Below, in pieces: positions 22,401-34,641 of a stretch of DNA of 64,000 bases. The notes under the pieces were generated by a model. The model saw only the letters and a list, made by a program, of their open reading frames with translations, made no database searches and had not been told where the DNA came from. The DNA comes from Microthyrium microscopicum. Its lineage: Eukaryota > Ascomycota > Dothideomycetes > Microthyriales > Microthyriaceae. Both the position numbers and the translations under genes were made by a program. Every line of letters starts with the position of its first letter. The first letter of the stretch is position 1. The stretch lies in the NCBI GenBank assembly GCA_010405405.1, contig MU004235.1:2116426-2180425 (forward strand), written 5' to 3'.

Positions 22401-23194
22401 TATATACGAATCATGCACAATCGAACTGGTTCTCGCTAATGCCGATACTTCAACTTATGCTTAACTCGCAACGCTCGTCCGCAACAGAACTCTCACCCTT
22501 CTTTCTATCCCACGGCTTTGAAAACTCTGCCTTCTCGGACTTCCCTGAGCAAGCTCCCTTGTCCGAATGGAAGGACACTCCGAAAGAGAGGGGGGAAGAA
22601 GCCGCTCGTACAATTTTAAAAGCCACGGAATGGGCTCGAGATGCTATGACCCTCGCCTAAGAAAGGATGCAGGAACAAGCCAACCGAACAAGGATCCAAA
22701 CGCCTAAGTACGAAGTCGGCGATTGGGTCTGGCTAGACCTAAAGAATACCAAGACTAAACGAGCGAAGAAGAAGTTTGATCACCGTTACTCTAAGTTCCA
22801 AGTCACAAAGGTAGTAAGCTCACATACGATCGCACTGAACACGCCGTGGAGAACCAAGAAATTCCACGTCGACCTACTCAGACCAGTAACGGACGACCCA
22901 TTCCCAAGTCAAGACGCTGATGATTCTCATCCACCACCAATCTTAGTTGAGGACTCAGACGGAGAGGAACAAGAGGAGTAGCCAGTAGAGGAGATTGTGG
23001 CCGAAAAATATAAGAAGACAACAAAGGGCAAACTCCGTACAGTCTACGTCGTTAAATGGGTAGGTTATCCAGACACAACGGAAGAACCGATCGACTTCAT
23101 CGAACAGTCAGAAGCCTACGTAAAGTGGATAGAGAAGACAAAGCACGTACGAGATGATCATGGAAGATTGGTGCCAAACTGGTCTATTCTTTAA
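19466..23194 (+). pseudogene. pol: pol region of the young chromovirus (about three breaks)
   Basis: Domains occur in the usual Ty3/Gypsy order. An aspartic protease lies near 19.5-19.8 kb (FVDSGC), reverse transcriptase near 20.2-20.8 kb (AYLDDVLIFS) and RNase H near 21.0-21.4 kb (VYTDSSGYSSGAVL). Integrase at about 21.85-22.6 kb has an H-H-C-C finger and a DDE core (MDFITDLP, VHDRDPAFVG, HPQTDGSTERRN). A chromodomain lies near 23.0-23.2 kb (VYVVKWVGYPD), which marks it as a chromovirus. The region is broken in about three places. Gag and pol are in separate frames, as is common in the family. Confidence 0.85.
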
Positions 23195-23391
23195 GTACAA
23201 CTAAGATCAAAAACTAGCCCTCCTGTCATGGTGATCGACTCCGTAGAGACACGATCGGAGGTGCTATCTATAACCCACGCACGGAAACACTTTTCTTTTG
23301 TCTATACCAAGACCCCCTTTCCTACCGAACAAAACCAGAAAATCACAAAAACACGAGAAAACCAAAGAAACAAGACACGCCCGACAAACCC

Positions 23392-23886
23392 CTACCACCA
23401 AGGAAGATAAACTTGAGTAGTGCCCCGGGGCACAGGAGGACCAAAGTAGACGGTCGATGGTGGAGGATTCTTGTCCTCCTTGGCGACCTCCTCCTTGTTG
23501 TCGCAAGGACACTTCTTACCCGAGCCAACATTGTCATCATGGACGCAGTTCGAACACATGTTGTTGCGAAATCCCGGAAGCCGAACGCAACCCACATATC
23601 GCGGCCAATTCTTTGAATTAGAATAGCCAACGCAACGAGTACAACGCTGCTCCTTACGAGTCTTATTCCGCTTGTTTTTGGCAGGGAATTGTAGGATACC
23701 CGCACGATGAATACCCAAGGCTTCAAGATAACCAGCCCGGCCACTAGTCAACTGAATCGTGCTAAGGGAGCTCTGACGAATCATAATGCCACGAACGTTG
23801 GGCTGCGAATCATTAGTGAACCCCTCAGAGGAGGCGTTCAACAAGTCAAGACGCTCGTTAGAGGAGTTGGGAGGATAGTCGGCCAT
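23392..23886 (-). CDS. antisense ORF inside the young chromovirus, Cys-rich
   Basis: A 164-residue open frame on the strand opposite to gag-pol, between the chromodomain and the 3' LTR. It begins MADYPPNSSNERLDLLNASS and has a patterned Cys cluster near residues 82-127 (CTRCVGYSNSKNWPRYVGC, then MCSNCVHDD, then KCPC), suggestive of a small zinc-binding module. No family recognised. It lies just downstream of another antisense frame and a minus-strand TATA box. Extra antisense ORFs are known in some plant Ty3/Gypsy elements; relation to those is not shown. Confidence 0.5.
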   Translation of the reverse strand: MADYPPNSSNERLDLLNASSEGFTNDSQPNVRGIMIRQSSLSTIQLTSGRAGYLEALGIHRAGILQFPAKNKRNKTRKEQRCTRCVGYSNSKNWPRYVGCVRLPGFRNNMCSNCVHDDNVGSGKKCPCDNKEEVAKEDKNPPPSTVYFGPPVPRGTTQVYLPWW

Positions 23887-23915
23887 GGTATGAAGGGCCT
23901 TACTCTACGAACACG

Positions 23916-24293
23916 TTAGCATGAATCAAGAAAGGCTAGAGAAGTACGTATGGTCTGGTTAATGCAAAGTGCCTTGAATAAAGCACAGTTTTGCAGATCG
24001 CGGTAGTCAATAACCACGTACACCTTCTTGTGTTGGAGAGTGGTCGGCAGACGGGGACGAGGGTTATGAATGATATCGTTCTGGTAACGAAGTGGGACTT
24101 GGTTGAGAAGGCAAAGGCCCTTATTCACGTTGTTCTGGCAGGCCTTACGCATAGCTACCTCGTGCGTAGTAGGCGGACGAGGTTGAGGAGCATTGCGGTT
24201 GACAACGTACACATGAGGAGGGGCAACGGCAACGAGGATACGACCGTTGAAGCCAACAGTATTGTCAAAAGCGTTGACAATTGGGGCAGCCAT
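23916..24293 (-). CDS. antisense ORF inside the young chromovirus, upstream frame
   Basis: An open frame of about 125 residues (MAAPIVNAFDNTVGFNGR) starting right after a consensus intron acceptor at 24295-24294. The frame reads like a real protein, with a RYQNDIIHNPRPRLPTTLQH segment, but no family is recognised. Intron-like signals (GT, GCTAAC, TAG) also lie between this frame and the next antisense frame. It could be the first part of one antisense gene or a separate one. Confidence 0.45.
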   Translation of the reverse strand: MAAPIVNAFDNTVGFNGRILVAVAPPHVYVVNRNAPQPRPPTTHEVAMRKACQNNVNKGLCLLNQVPLRYQNDIIHNPRPRLPTTLQHKKVYVVIDYRDLQNCALFKALCINQTIRTSLAFLDSC

Positions 24294-24339
24294 CTCCATA
24301 CGGTTAGCAAGGCTACAGCCATCATGACGAACAACTTAC
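24294..24339 (-). other. probable 5' leader intron of the antisense unit
   Basis: On the minus strand, CAG/GTAAGT at 24339 is a perfect donor, GCTAAC at 24308-24303 a perfect branch site, and an AG at 24295-24294 ends a 46-nt intron typical of these fungi. The ATG of the antisense frame follows at once. The donor sits at the end of the TTGA repeat block. Confidence 0.5.
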
Positions 24340-24340
24340 C

Positions 24341-24377
<37 letters not shown>

Positions 24378-24388
24378 AGTTGATTGAT
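24341..24388. repeat. (TTGA)n microsatellite
   Basis: About eleven copies of TGAT/TTGA with one irregular unit. It lies in the leader of the antisense unit, just before its probable intron donor. Confidence 0.85.
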
Positions 24389-24488
24389 TGGGCAAGGAAG
24401 AAGAAACTTGATGAGGACTGATCGGAAGAGAAGAAGCTTGTTCGAAGTGTGATGAAGGAAGAATGGTTAACTCTGCGGAACGACATTG

Positions 24489-24495
24489 CTTTATA
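24489..24495 (-). promoter_or_regulatory. TATA box of the antisense unit
   Basis: The minus strand reads GGGTATAAAGC, a strong TATA box about 200 bp upstream of the antisense ATG, followed by a pyrimidine-rich leader (CCATTCTTCCTTCATCACAC). It suggests the unit has its own promoter rather than relying on the LTR. Confidence 0.45.
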
Positions 24496-24901
24496 CCCTC
24501 CGAACGTACAGGCAGAAGCACAGTGACTTAACCGCAGTTACGTTCTTCCGATCTCATCCCTTGATGTCGTGATAGAGCTCTGACCGAGCATGAACAAGAC
24601 GACCCGCCAATCAAGCAACCTTCACGGGATCACGACCGAAAAGAACCAACATTACACGCCAAGAAAGGGGCCTTACACCCAGAATTCAGTCCAAAACAGG
24701 CAAAACATTAGTACGGAACCAATGGTTGACGACCTGAGCTTTACATTTCACACCCAAAAGTGAACGCACAGATCTGTGCGTTGCAAACGGAAGCTCCGTC
24801 GCGAACCGCGAGAACGGCAAGCGTCGGACACAGCCAGATAAGATCAGGATCTCACGATCGACTTGGTGTTTTGGCCAGAATTTTTTGGACGGGGGGGGTA
24901 A

Positions 24902-25063
24902 TGTTGGGGGTTGAACCCCCTGAAGCTATGCCCGTTCGGGCTACCCCTGTTGTATATAAACACCTCGATCGAAGAGTCTCTCGACTCTTCTTTCTCTCTA
25001 AGTTACCTTCCTGTTTAGCAGGCTCACAATATAACTTGTCTCTTCGTTATCTAACCCATAACA
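24902..25063 (+). repeat. 3' LTR of the young chromovirus
   Basis: Identical to the 5' LTR over all 162 bp by eye. Preceded by a G-run polypurine tract at 24887-24898 and followed by the target duplication AGACT. Confidence 0.95.
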
Positions 25064-25903
25064 AGACTTACCTAACTTATAAAGAATAACGATCTACTAT
25101 CCTAGAACTAAATAAGAACTAGAGTAAGGTAGTTAACGCTAATAATAATATAGCTCCTAAAGAGTACTATTAAGGTAGCGTAAAAAAGAAACATAAGAAC
25201 TATAATATTAATACTTAGCCTTAACTTTTAAAGAATATATAATAATATTAATCTAAGGAAGCTCTTCTATATCCTAAAAATAAAGAGAATCTCCTAGTAG
25301 CTAATTAATATAGTAATAAGCTTTATTACTAATTATATAACCTAAATCATATTTACTAAGTACTAAAACCTAATAATAATAACTAATATAAAAATCTTTT
25401 AGGAATTTTTCCTCTTACTTATTCTCTTTCTCTTCTTTATATTAAAACTACTAGAATACTTCTAGGATATAAGTAATAATATCTTTAGATTTAGCTTTAT
25501 AAATAATACTATATTAGTTATATAGGATAATACTACCTAAAAAAACTATATAAGACTAGAAAAGGCTTACTAAAAGTACGCTAACTAAATAAATAAGTAT
25601 AGAGTAAAGTTTACTCTTAATAAGTATTAAGTAATATACTTTACTTAGAATATTTACTACTTAGAAGTAGACTTATAATCTATAGTAATAATAAATAGTA
25701 TATCTACTAAGCTTATACTAGAGAGTATTAAAGTACTAAGTATATAAGTAAATAAAAAAATAAACTAAAAAGACTATATTAAAAAGACTAGAACTAAAGG
25801 ATTTAAGTAAATAGTAATACTTTTAAGAATAGCGTAGTTAAAATAAAGACTAATCTTTAGAAAGATAAAGCTTCTTTATATAGCAATTATTAGGCTAACC
25901 TTT

Positions 25904-26264
25904 TATTAGAGATTAAGGTTATAGAGTAGGTAAGAAGGTTATAAGATACTTAAATAGATTAGATATATAGAAATAGGAATAGGAGTAATTACTAAGGAAC
26001 TATAAGGAGATTCCTTAGCTTCTATCTTATTACCTAGGAACCTTTAAGGTTCCTCTCTAAGCTAGAGTAGTCTATCTATAAGCTAAGGTACCTTAGAGGT
26101 ATACTTAGCTACTAATTATAATAGTTAGGAACTTATTAGTTCTCTTAACTATAGAATATACTAAAGCTAAAGAAGTAGCTTTATTAGCTTCTAATAGCTA
26201 TTAGGCTAAGGTACTTAGGCTATAATGTCTATCTTAGAGAGTTTATTAGGTTTAATTCCTAATA
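25904..26264 (-). repeat. LTR of the old Gypsy element (left)
   Basis: 361 bp, aligned along its whole length with 34281-34641. The differences are mostly of RIP type. Ends read TATTAGAG and CCTAATA, which fits TG...CA ends altered by RIP. Confidence 0.85.
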
Positions 26265-29200
26265 TTATTCCCCTAATAAGGACCTAAACGTCCTTATAGG
26301 TCTTTAAAGAGTTAACTACATTTTAATAGTACTAATATACTTTAGAGTATATTATATTGTAATAGTATAAACTACTTAGCTACTATCTAGCTAGCTAGAT
26401 AATAATCTTAGTAAATCTTAGTAAATTTATTATTAGTTTTAAACGTTACTTAAAGGGGTACTCCTTAAATAACGATTTATAAAGCTAAATATTACTATTA
26501 AGTACTTATTTAGGTTTATTTAGGTTCGTTAAGAACTTAGGCGTTTTTAAGTTCCCTTAGGCTATTGTCTTAAGCCTACTTAATCTATAGGTTATTACCT
26601 ACTAAGGGTGACTTCCCTCTTTAGAATCTTTACCTATAATAAGGATTAATATTAAAGCTTTCCTTAATAGGAAGCACTTAATAAAGTAAGTATTTACTCT
26701 CTACTAACCTAATTAGGTAGGAGGGTATTAAATAAGATATATTTAATCTTATAATTGTATACTTCTTCTAATTCTTTTTTATTCTACTTTTATAGAATTA
26801 AGGTATATACTTAAGTAAACCTTAGCTAATTAAGTAAAGCTAACCTTTATAAATAGAGTTATAGTATAAGGATAAGTCCTAGCTAATAGTCTTAATATTT
26901 TACTAGTAGCTTCTTTATAAATCTACTTAGTATACTTTATACTCTTTTATACCTATTCTCTCTAATAGCTACTATAAAGGATAAAGTAGGAGCTAATAAG
27001 GCTCTAAATAGACCTAGTTTATCTCTATCTAACGCCTTTAAGGTCTCTAAGGATGCTTCTAAGGTCTCTAAGGATATTATTATTTTACTAAAGACTTTAA
27101 TTGCTAGTATTATAAAACTAGCTAATTCCTTTAATACTAATACTACTAAAAAGGTAACTAATAAGGTTAAATTCGTTAATAGTACCTAAATTAATGCTAA
27201 TGATAACTATATTAAACTATTAAGTTTAGGCTACTTTTCTTTAAAGTCTTCTAAATCTAAGGAAATTAAAAAGGATATTATCTAGACTAAGAAGAAGGGA
27301 AAAGCTTCTAAGCATAATTATAATAATAAATCTAAACCTTCTTAGCCTAACGTAAAGTAAATATATAATAATAGTATTATATATATTAATAAGGCTTAGG
27401 CTTAGTTTAAATTATACTAGACCTCTCTTATCTATAATATATTAATTAATTATAGTTAGTTAGGTAGTAAACGTTTTCTATATAACTTTAATAATAATAA
27501 GATAGAACTATTTAACGTAGATAAGTCTATTCTATATAAGAATAAGGCTAAGTTAATTATTAAATAGTTTCTTATACTTAATCTATATTAATAATATACT
27601 AAAGTATACGCTAAAACCTTCTTATATACTAATTTAAAGAATTAGTACTATATAGCTTCTAAGAACTACGTATTAGCCTTTAAGGTTTAAGATAATTACT
27701 ACTATATAACCTATAAGACTACTAAGTCTTATTAATAGTGTCTTAAGATAAGTTATTCCTAATTAATTTAATTTAAATCTAATTATTACTAATTGTTTCT
27801 TAGGTTATCCTTTATAAGAAGGGTATTACTAAGGATCTCTTTTAGAAGCATTATAATATAATAAAGGTCTATATACTTTATTAATAAACCTATAATAGCA
27901 ATCTAAGTAAGTATAATATAAGTTAGCTCCTTTATACTAAAAAGGTAGTTTATATTACTAATAAGAACGTTATAGAGACTATTTAGACGTAAGTAAACTC
28001 TCTTATTATACTTAGGTTTAAACTAACATAAATAGGTATATCTATATTAATACTATAAATAATACCTTCCCTTTATATTTTAGTATTACTAAGAGTAAAT
28101 ATAATAGTATCTATATAATGCTAGTATATTATAGAAATAGTAAAAAGGTCCTTATAACTAAGAAGGCTACTTATTACTTTAAAGTAGCTCTACTTAGAGC
28201 TATTATTAGTATTGCTTATATTAAGTACTATAATAACCTTTACGTCTATTATTATAGGTTTAAACTATTTATAAATAGTAACTAGAAGGATATAAGTACT
28301 TTAATTGCATTACTTAGATTCTAACTAACTCTATTCTAGGTTATAGGTACTTTATTATATTAAATTAGTAATCTTACTAACGTCGTAAAGATACTTACTT
28401 CTTAGTAAGCTAATAGTACTAAAAAAAAGGAGAAGGCTTCTAACGTAAGTTAGTTTATAACCCTTTAGAGCTAGATTAATAAGTATAAGCTTAGAATAAA
28501 TAAGTAGGTAGTTCTTTATTACTATCTAGTTATAATAAGTTAGATTAATTCTAAGAATAATAATTTAGAGTCTAAAGAGTTTAAAGAGTTTAAAGAGTAG
28601 ATATAGCATTTAGTAGATATATTTAGTATTAAGTTAATACGTTTAGTATCTAATAAGTAAGGTTAGTTATATTTTAGGTTTATTATAAGTTATTTATTAG
28701 TATTTAGTAGCTATTAGATTCTATTTAAACTAATTTATATAAATAGTATAAGATAGTTTCTTTTAATAAAATACTTTCTTAAATTTTTAAGTTCTTTTTT
28801 ATAAACCTAGATAGTACTTAAGGGTATATCTTTATAAACCTAAAATCGTTATTTTAAGGTATTTAAAAGATACCTCTTTAAGAGTTAATAAGTAAAGCTA
28901 AAGTAATACTAATAGTTTTAGGTTTAGGTTTAAAATTAGTTCTATGTCTAGTTCTAAATTTTCTTTAAGTCTTTTTTATTTAGACTATATTTATATATAT
29001 ATTTATAGGAACCTATTTATTCTAAAGTATTATAATAGTATTATCTAGGTACTATTTAGTTTTATCTAAATAGGCTTATCTTAATTATAAGTAAGGTAAA
29101 TTATTATTATACGTTTATATATGCTATAAAGTAACTACGCTTTTATACTTATTCTCTCTATAAAAAGAGGCTTATTCTAAGTCTTATTATAATCGTTTTA

Positions 29201-32200
29201 GTCTACCTAGCCCTCTCTTAGCTAGTATAGGTTTAGTAAGTACTAAAGGCTTCTTTAGATATCCTTTTAGCTTCTTAGGCTCTAGATAAGATTTATTTAA
29301 GTTAAGTTATTCTAAGTCGTATTTAGTTACTTTTATTAGAGCTAATTTAGCTAGGAAGATATCCTTTTTCTTTAATTTCTCTTAGTAGCGCTTTAGCATA
29401 ACTAAGGAGAGATTATTAGTAAGTTTCTAGTTTACTTTAGACGTAAAGTAGTTCTTCTACTTTACTTTATAGTAATAGGTATTATCTTTATTAACCTTAT
29501 ATCTAATAATATCTTTAACTTTATAGTAATTAGTTTCTTTAGAGTTTAAGGTTTCCTAAGGTAAGACTATTTACTATAGGAAGTATATATTAGGTATATA
29601 TTATTATAATAAGGAAATATAGAAGACGTTATAAACTAGAGCGCCTTTAGGTAGATTAATATAGTACGTATTATAGTTAATAACCTCTATTACTTTAAAG
29701 GAGCTTATATACTTAATATCTAGTTTCTTTTTAGACTTAGCTATTTTAATATTCTTTATATTAAGTAGAACTTAGTTATTTACCTTTAGGGTAACGTTCT
29801 TATAGCCTTTATTATAGTATTTAGCTTATAGGGTTTAAACGTTCTTTAGATAGGCCTAAAGAGCTTTCTAGAAAAATAGAATATATTCTACTAGTTTCTT
29901 TACGTTAGAAGTAGTACTTATTAGGTACTCTTTAGATACTTTTAGTACGTATAGGTATTTACTTATATATGCTATAAATAGAGTAATACTAGTTAAGCTA
30001 TATATACTATTATTATATATAAACTTAGTAGAATTAAGCTTTTTAGCCTAATTATTCTACTCTTAGCTATAGTAGATATATAAATAGTACTTAATCTCTT
30101 AGTTTTAACGCTTTATTTACTTATCTATCTAGGGTTAGAATATAGTAGATAGCTTTTATTAGATCCCTAAGTAGTAGAGAAATATATTCTAGAACTTAGA
30201 GATAAATATAGAGCTTCTATTAAATATAATTATATTTAGTACGCTATAGAGTTATACTACCTTATATAAGAAGAGCTTAGTAAGATTATTTATGTCTATA
30301 TCTTTATAATAAGGTACATAATAAGCTATTTTAGTTAGTTTATAAATAACTACTATAATAGAGTTATATAGCTACCCTTAGAAGATGCTTAAGAGTAAGT
30401 TAGTAATAAAATTAACTATAATATCTTCCTAGAAGGCTATTAGTACTAGTAGGGGTAGAAAGAGCTTATTTTAGCCTTATTTAATAGATATATTTTATTT
30501 ATACTCTAAATAGGCTATATAGTACTCTTAGATATTCTTATTAATATTATCCTAAGTATAATAGCGTTAAATCTTCTTTAACGTCTTATATTAGCCTTTA
30601 TAGCTTCCTTCTAAAGGGTTATTATAAAAATATTAGAGGACTTAGACTTTGTTATTCTCTATAGTAACCTCTATTTATAGATAGGTCTATTTATCTTCTA
30701 TTAGCTTAGTAGGGAAGCTATTAAGTATATCTAACGTAGTAATAATATCTACTTTCTAAGAATTATTTCTTAGGTACTATAATAAGGTACTAATAGATAT
30801 AACTAAGATAGTAATAAACTTAGTTAGGTCTTTATTAGGCTTAGGGGCCTTAGATAGTTATAGTTTGTCTTAGATAAGGTTTAATAAGGTATCTATAGTT
30901 CTTTTCTATTCTATATTACTTAAGGAGACGTAGTCTAGTCTTTATAAGAGTCTATTTATAGGGTTTATCTTCCTTAGATAGTACTTAACGTTAAACTTAA
31001 ACTTAGTAAGGAAATCTATCTATCTTATATATATAGTAAAGACATTTTAGGATATATTAAGTAAATAGAGGTTTATATAATTTATTAAGACTAAGAACTT
31101 TAGAATATTATATAGGTACTTATAAAAGACTCTTATAGAGTTAATAATAGCTAAGAACTCCTATTATAGGGTCCTATAGTAACTCTTAGGTCTTAATAGC
31201 TTCCTTAAGTAGAACGCTATAGGTTACTATTAGCTCTCTTAGCCTAGCTTAGTTTACTTTTAGCTTAAAATACTATAGATTGCTTGCTTAAAGGTATCTA
31301 TCTCTAGATAGGTTTCTAATATAGGATTATAGTAAGTAAAGATTAGTATATATATAAAGATAGCCTTTAGGTTATTAAAGAATTAAATAGCTTTAGGAGA
31401 GAGGTTAATAGGAACTAATTCTTTATTACGTAGCTATTAGCCTTTTAGGGCCTGTCTTAAAAGCTTCTTAGTTAAAGAGTTTAATAGGGAAGTAATATAA
31501 GAGAAGTTAGTAATGAAACGTTAATAGTAGTTTATAAAGCTAATAAACTTTCTTACTTAGTATATATTATATAGTATTAGCTAATCTATAACTATTATAA
31601 TTTATTCTAGTTCTACTATAGTATTATTTAGGGTTATAACGTACCTAAGGTACTTAGTTTAGTCTATATAGAAGCTATACTTTAATAGCTTAGTATATAA
31701 TTTAAATTTAATAAGTCTTTTAAGTATCTTCTTTATATATTTAATATAATTTTCTTTATTCTTAGAGAAGATAAGGATGTCGTTAAGGTAGATAATATAA
31801 GTTACGTTAATAAGGCTATGTAGGGCTTAATTAATATACGCTTAGAAGGTAGTAAAAGTATTAGTAAGCCTAAAGGATATTACTTAGTACTTAAAGGACT
31901 TATATTTAGTTTAGAATGCTATCTTTTACTTATTATTAGTATAAATATAGATATAATAGTATACTTTATAAAGGTCTAGGCTTATAAAGAGCTTAGCTCT
32001 TAATAGTTAGTTTAATAACTCTTTAATTAGTAGTAGAGTATAGTAGTTTTTAACTATAATATTATTTAAGTCTTTATAGTCTATATATAGATATAAGGTA
32101 CTATCCTTTTTCTTTATAAAGATAATTAAGGCTCTAGTAGGAGATTAAGATTTATAGATAAATCTCCTCTTAAGATTTCTCTTAAGGTATTTACGTAGAA

Positions 32201-34280
32201 CGACTAGTTTTGCTTTTAATAGGCTATAAATAGGTTAATAGGGTATAGTTATACCTAGCTTAAGGTTAATAGCTAGGTCCTATAGACTATATTCTACTAA
32301 ATTCTATATTTTATTCTTACTAAAGGCCTCTATAAGCTTCTTATAATAATATAGTAAGTCTTATAAGTTAATATAGTCTAACAACCTTACTAGATACTTA
32401 AAGAGCTAAGTAGATCTATCTTAACTTAATTAGAGTAGTTTCTCTAGAGAGATAGAGCTAATCTTACTATAGTAGTTATCTTCTAGATAAATAAAGGATA
32501 AAGTCTTAGCTTTAAAGTCTAATAAGGGGTTCTAGTTCTTAAGCTAGAGTATCTTTATAATAATTATATAGTATAGTAAGTCTATAATATAAAATAATAC
32601 CTTATTAGTCTTTAAGATCCTATTAGAGTTAACTATTATTACTTTAGTAGTTACTACTTTATAGATAGTTATAGGCGTACTATTTAGGTACTTAGCTAAC
32701 TCCTCTAGGAGATAATATATCTCTAATTAAAGCTTCTTAGCTAAGGCATAGTCTATAATATTAAAATAGGCCCTACTATTAATTATTACGCTTTATAGCG
32801 TATAATCTTAGCTTACTTAATTCTAAGTAGTTCCTTATAGAATAATTTGGCGCAATTTCTTTAATTAGTATACCTTCTTATCTAGAATCTTCTTATTTCT
32901 TACTACCTCTAGGACCTAAGTAATAATAACTTTATAAAAGTTGCTAGGGAGGTTAAGGACTAGATTATTTATAATAGAAGCTATAAGGTCTTAGTTAGCT
33001 ACTTTATAGCTTAGTCTTTTTCTTTAATTCTCTTTAGCTTTAGGTTAGGGTAGTTATAGGCTATATAGCCTACCTTAGCATAATTTTAGTACTTACCTTT
33101 ACTAAGGTTACTAAGAAATAGCTATTTAACTTTAGGCGTTACGTTATTTTTTAGTTTATTTAGCTTTAAAGCCTTATTAGAAGGGCTTAGTCTAGACTTT
33201 TTTAACTTATTCCTTTAGGAACCTTATTAAGTCTTATCCTTTAGATCTATAGACGTTAAACGCTATTTAGAGGATTTGCTATTTTTAGTATCTTTTTTAG
33301 AAATAGTTAGTGTCTTTTAGTTACTAATAGGTTTTAAGTACTTTAAAATATATTAAGATAAGGCTTCTTTAGCTATCTTAACTATATAGTCTAGGTTAAA
33401 GATTATATTATTTCTAAGATAAGTAGATAGTCTATTACTAAAGAATAATAGGCAAATTAATATATTATTAATTTTATACTTATAAAAAAGAGGTATAAGC
33501 TTGTTAAAGTATTCTTAGAAGGTCTTTTCCTCTATTATAGTAGTTAAGAAGCTCTAAAAGGCCTTATAACGCTTCTTAATAGGCGGACTAAGGAGTTTAA
33601 GGGCCTATTGTTCTATAAGGGCTTACGTAGGTTTATATTAGTCTAGTTTAGTTAGCTAGGTCTAGAAATTAACGTAATTATCTTAAGTTAGTTGTATAAC
33701 CTTCTTATTAAGGTAATTATAGGCTTAGAGGATTGCTAGGTATAGGTTCTTTTTGTATTTCTTTATAGTAAGTATATTAGTTATATTAAAGACTTAATCC
33801 TTATACTCTTATAGACTTTTAGCTTTATATATTTATAGTTTATTACTACTATAAGCTAGTTTAGAGTTATTATATTTAATATAGGCTAAAATAGCTAGGC
33901 TAGCGTTATATTAACCCTATTTATTAATCTATTTAACTAAGTAGAGTTTTCTATATTTATAAGCTACTTTTATTGCTTTAAGTTATTTAATTTTAAGTAT
34001 GTTATATATTTGCTATATTTTAGCTTGTAGCTATTTTAGCGTCTCTTTTATATTTGCTACTAGTTCTAGATGAGCTTATTCTATATTAGTAAGGTTACTT
34101 ATAGGGCTACTTAGTCCTACTAGGGTTAGTGTAGCTATATTTAGTATAACTAGATTTAGTCTAGCTAGTTTCGCTCTAGGGGCCTTATCCTTAGGTTTTA
34201 TTAGTTTATTACTTATAACTAATTATAGTGTTTTAAAGGAAAAGCTTTATAGGTACTCTATTAGTAAGAAGCAATTATAA

Positions 34281-34641
34281 TATTAGAAATTAAAGTTATA
34301 GAGTAGGTAAGAAGGTTATAAGATACTTAAATAGATTAGGCATATAGAAACGAGGATAGAAGTAATTGCTAAGGAACTATAAAGGGATTCCTTAGCCTCT
34401 ATCTTATTACTTAGGAACCTCTAAGGTTCCTCTTTAAGCTAGAGTAGTCTATCTATAAGTTAAGGTACCTTAGAGGTACGCTTAGCTACTAATTATAATA
34501 GTTAGGAACCTATTAGTTCTCTTAACTATAGAATGTACTAAAGCTAAAGAAGTAGCTCTGCTAGCTTCTAATAGCTATTAGGCTAAGGCACTTAGGCTAT
34601 AATGCTTATCTTAGAGAGTCCGTTAGGTTTAATTCCTAATA
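34281..34641 (-). repeat. LTR of the old Gypsy element (right)
   Basis: 361-bp partner of the left LTR. It keeps slightly more G and C (for example GGCATATAGAAACGAGG against AGATATATAGAAATAGG), so RIP hit the two LTRs unevenly. Confidence 0.85.

Larger units (their letters stand above)
17477..25063 (+). mobile_element. young Ty3/Gypsy chromovirus (Tf1/sushi-like), nearly whole
   Basis: A 7587-bp LTR retrotransposon flanked by the 5-bp duplication AGACT (17472-17476 and 25064-25068). The two 162-bp LTRs are identical by eye. Order: LTR, self-priming-type primer site, gag, pol (protease, reverse transcriptase, RNase H, integrase, chromodomain), an antisense gene-like unit, a G-rich polypurine tract (GGACGGGGGGGG), LTR. 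Base composition is balanced and shows no RIP, unlike everything around it, so it arrived after the host LINE had decayed. The right LINE copy has the unfilled site at 41351-41355. Gag looks whole; pol has about three breaks, so the copy is probably not autonomous. Age: very recent by LTR identity. Confidence 0.92.
25904..34641 (-). mobile_element. old RIP-decayed Ty3/Gypsy element
   Basis: An 8738-bp LTR element inserted in the left LINE, flanked by CCTTT (25899-25903 and 34642-34646). The right LINE has the unfilled site at 40516-40520. Paired LTRs of 361 bp lie at each end. The coding strand is minus: a zinc-knuckle-like gag trace lies near 33.0-33.1 kb and a degraded reverse transcriptase YLDD-type block near 31.78 kb, with integrase expected around 30-30.7 kb. 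It is thoroughly broken, with stops throughout from RIP. The 26.3-29 kb part is extra sequence beyond pol with a codon-like texture on the plus strand. Age: older than the young chromovirus, younger than the LINE it split. Confidence 0.8.
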
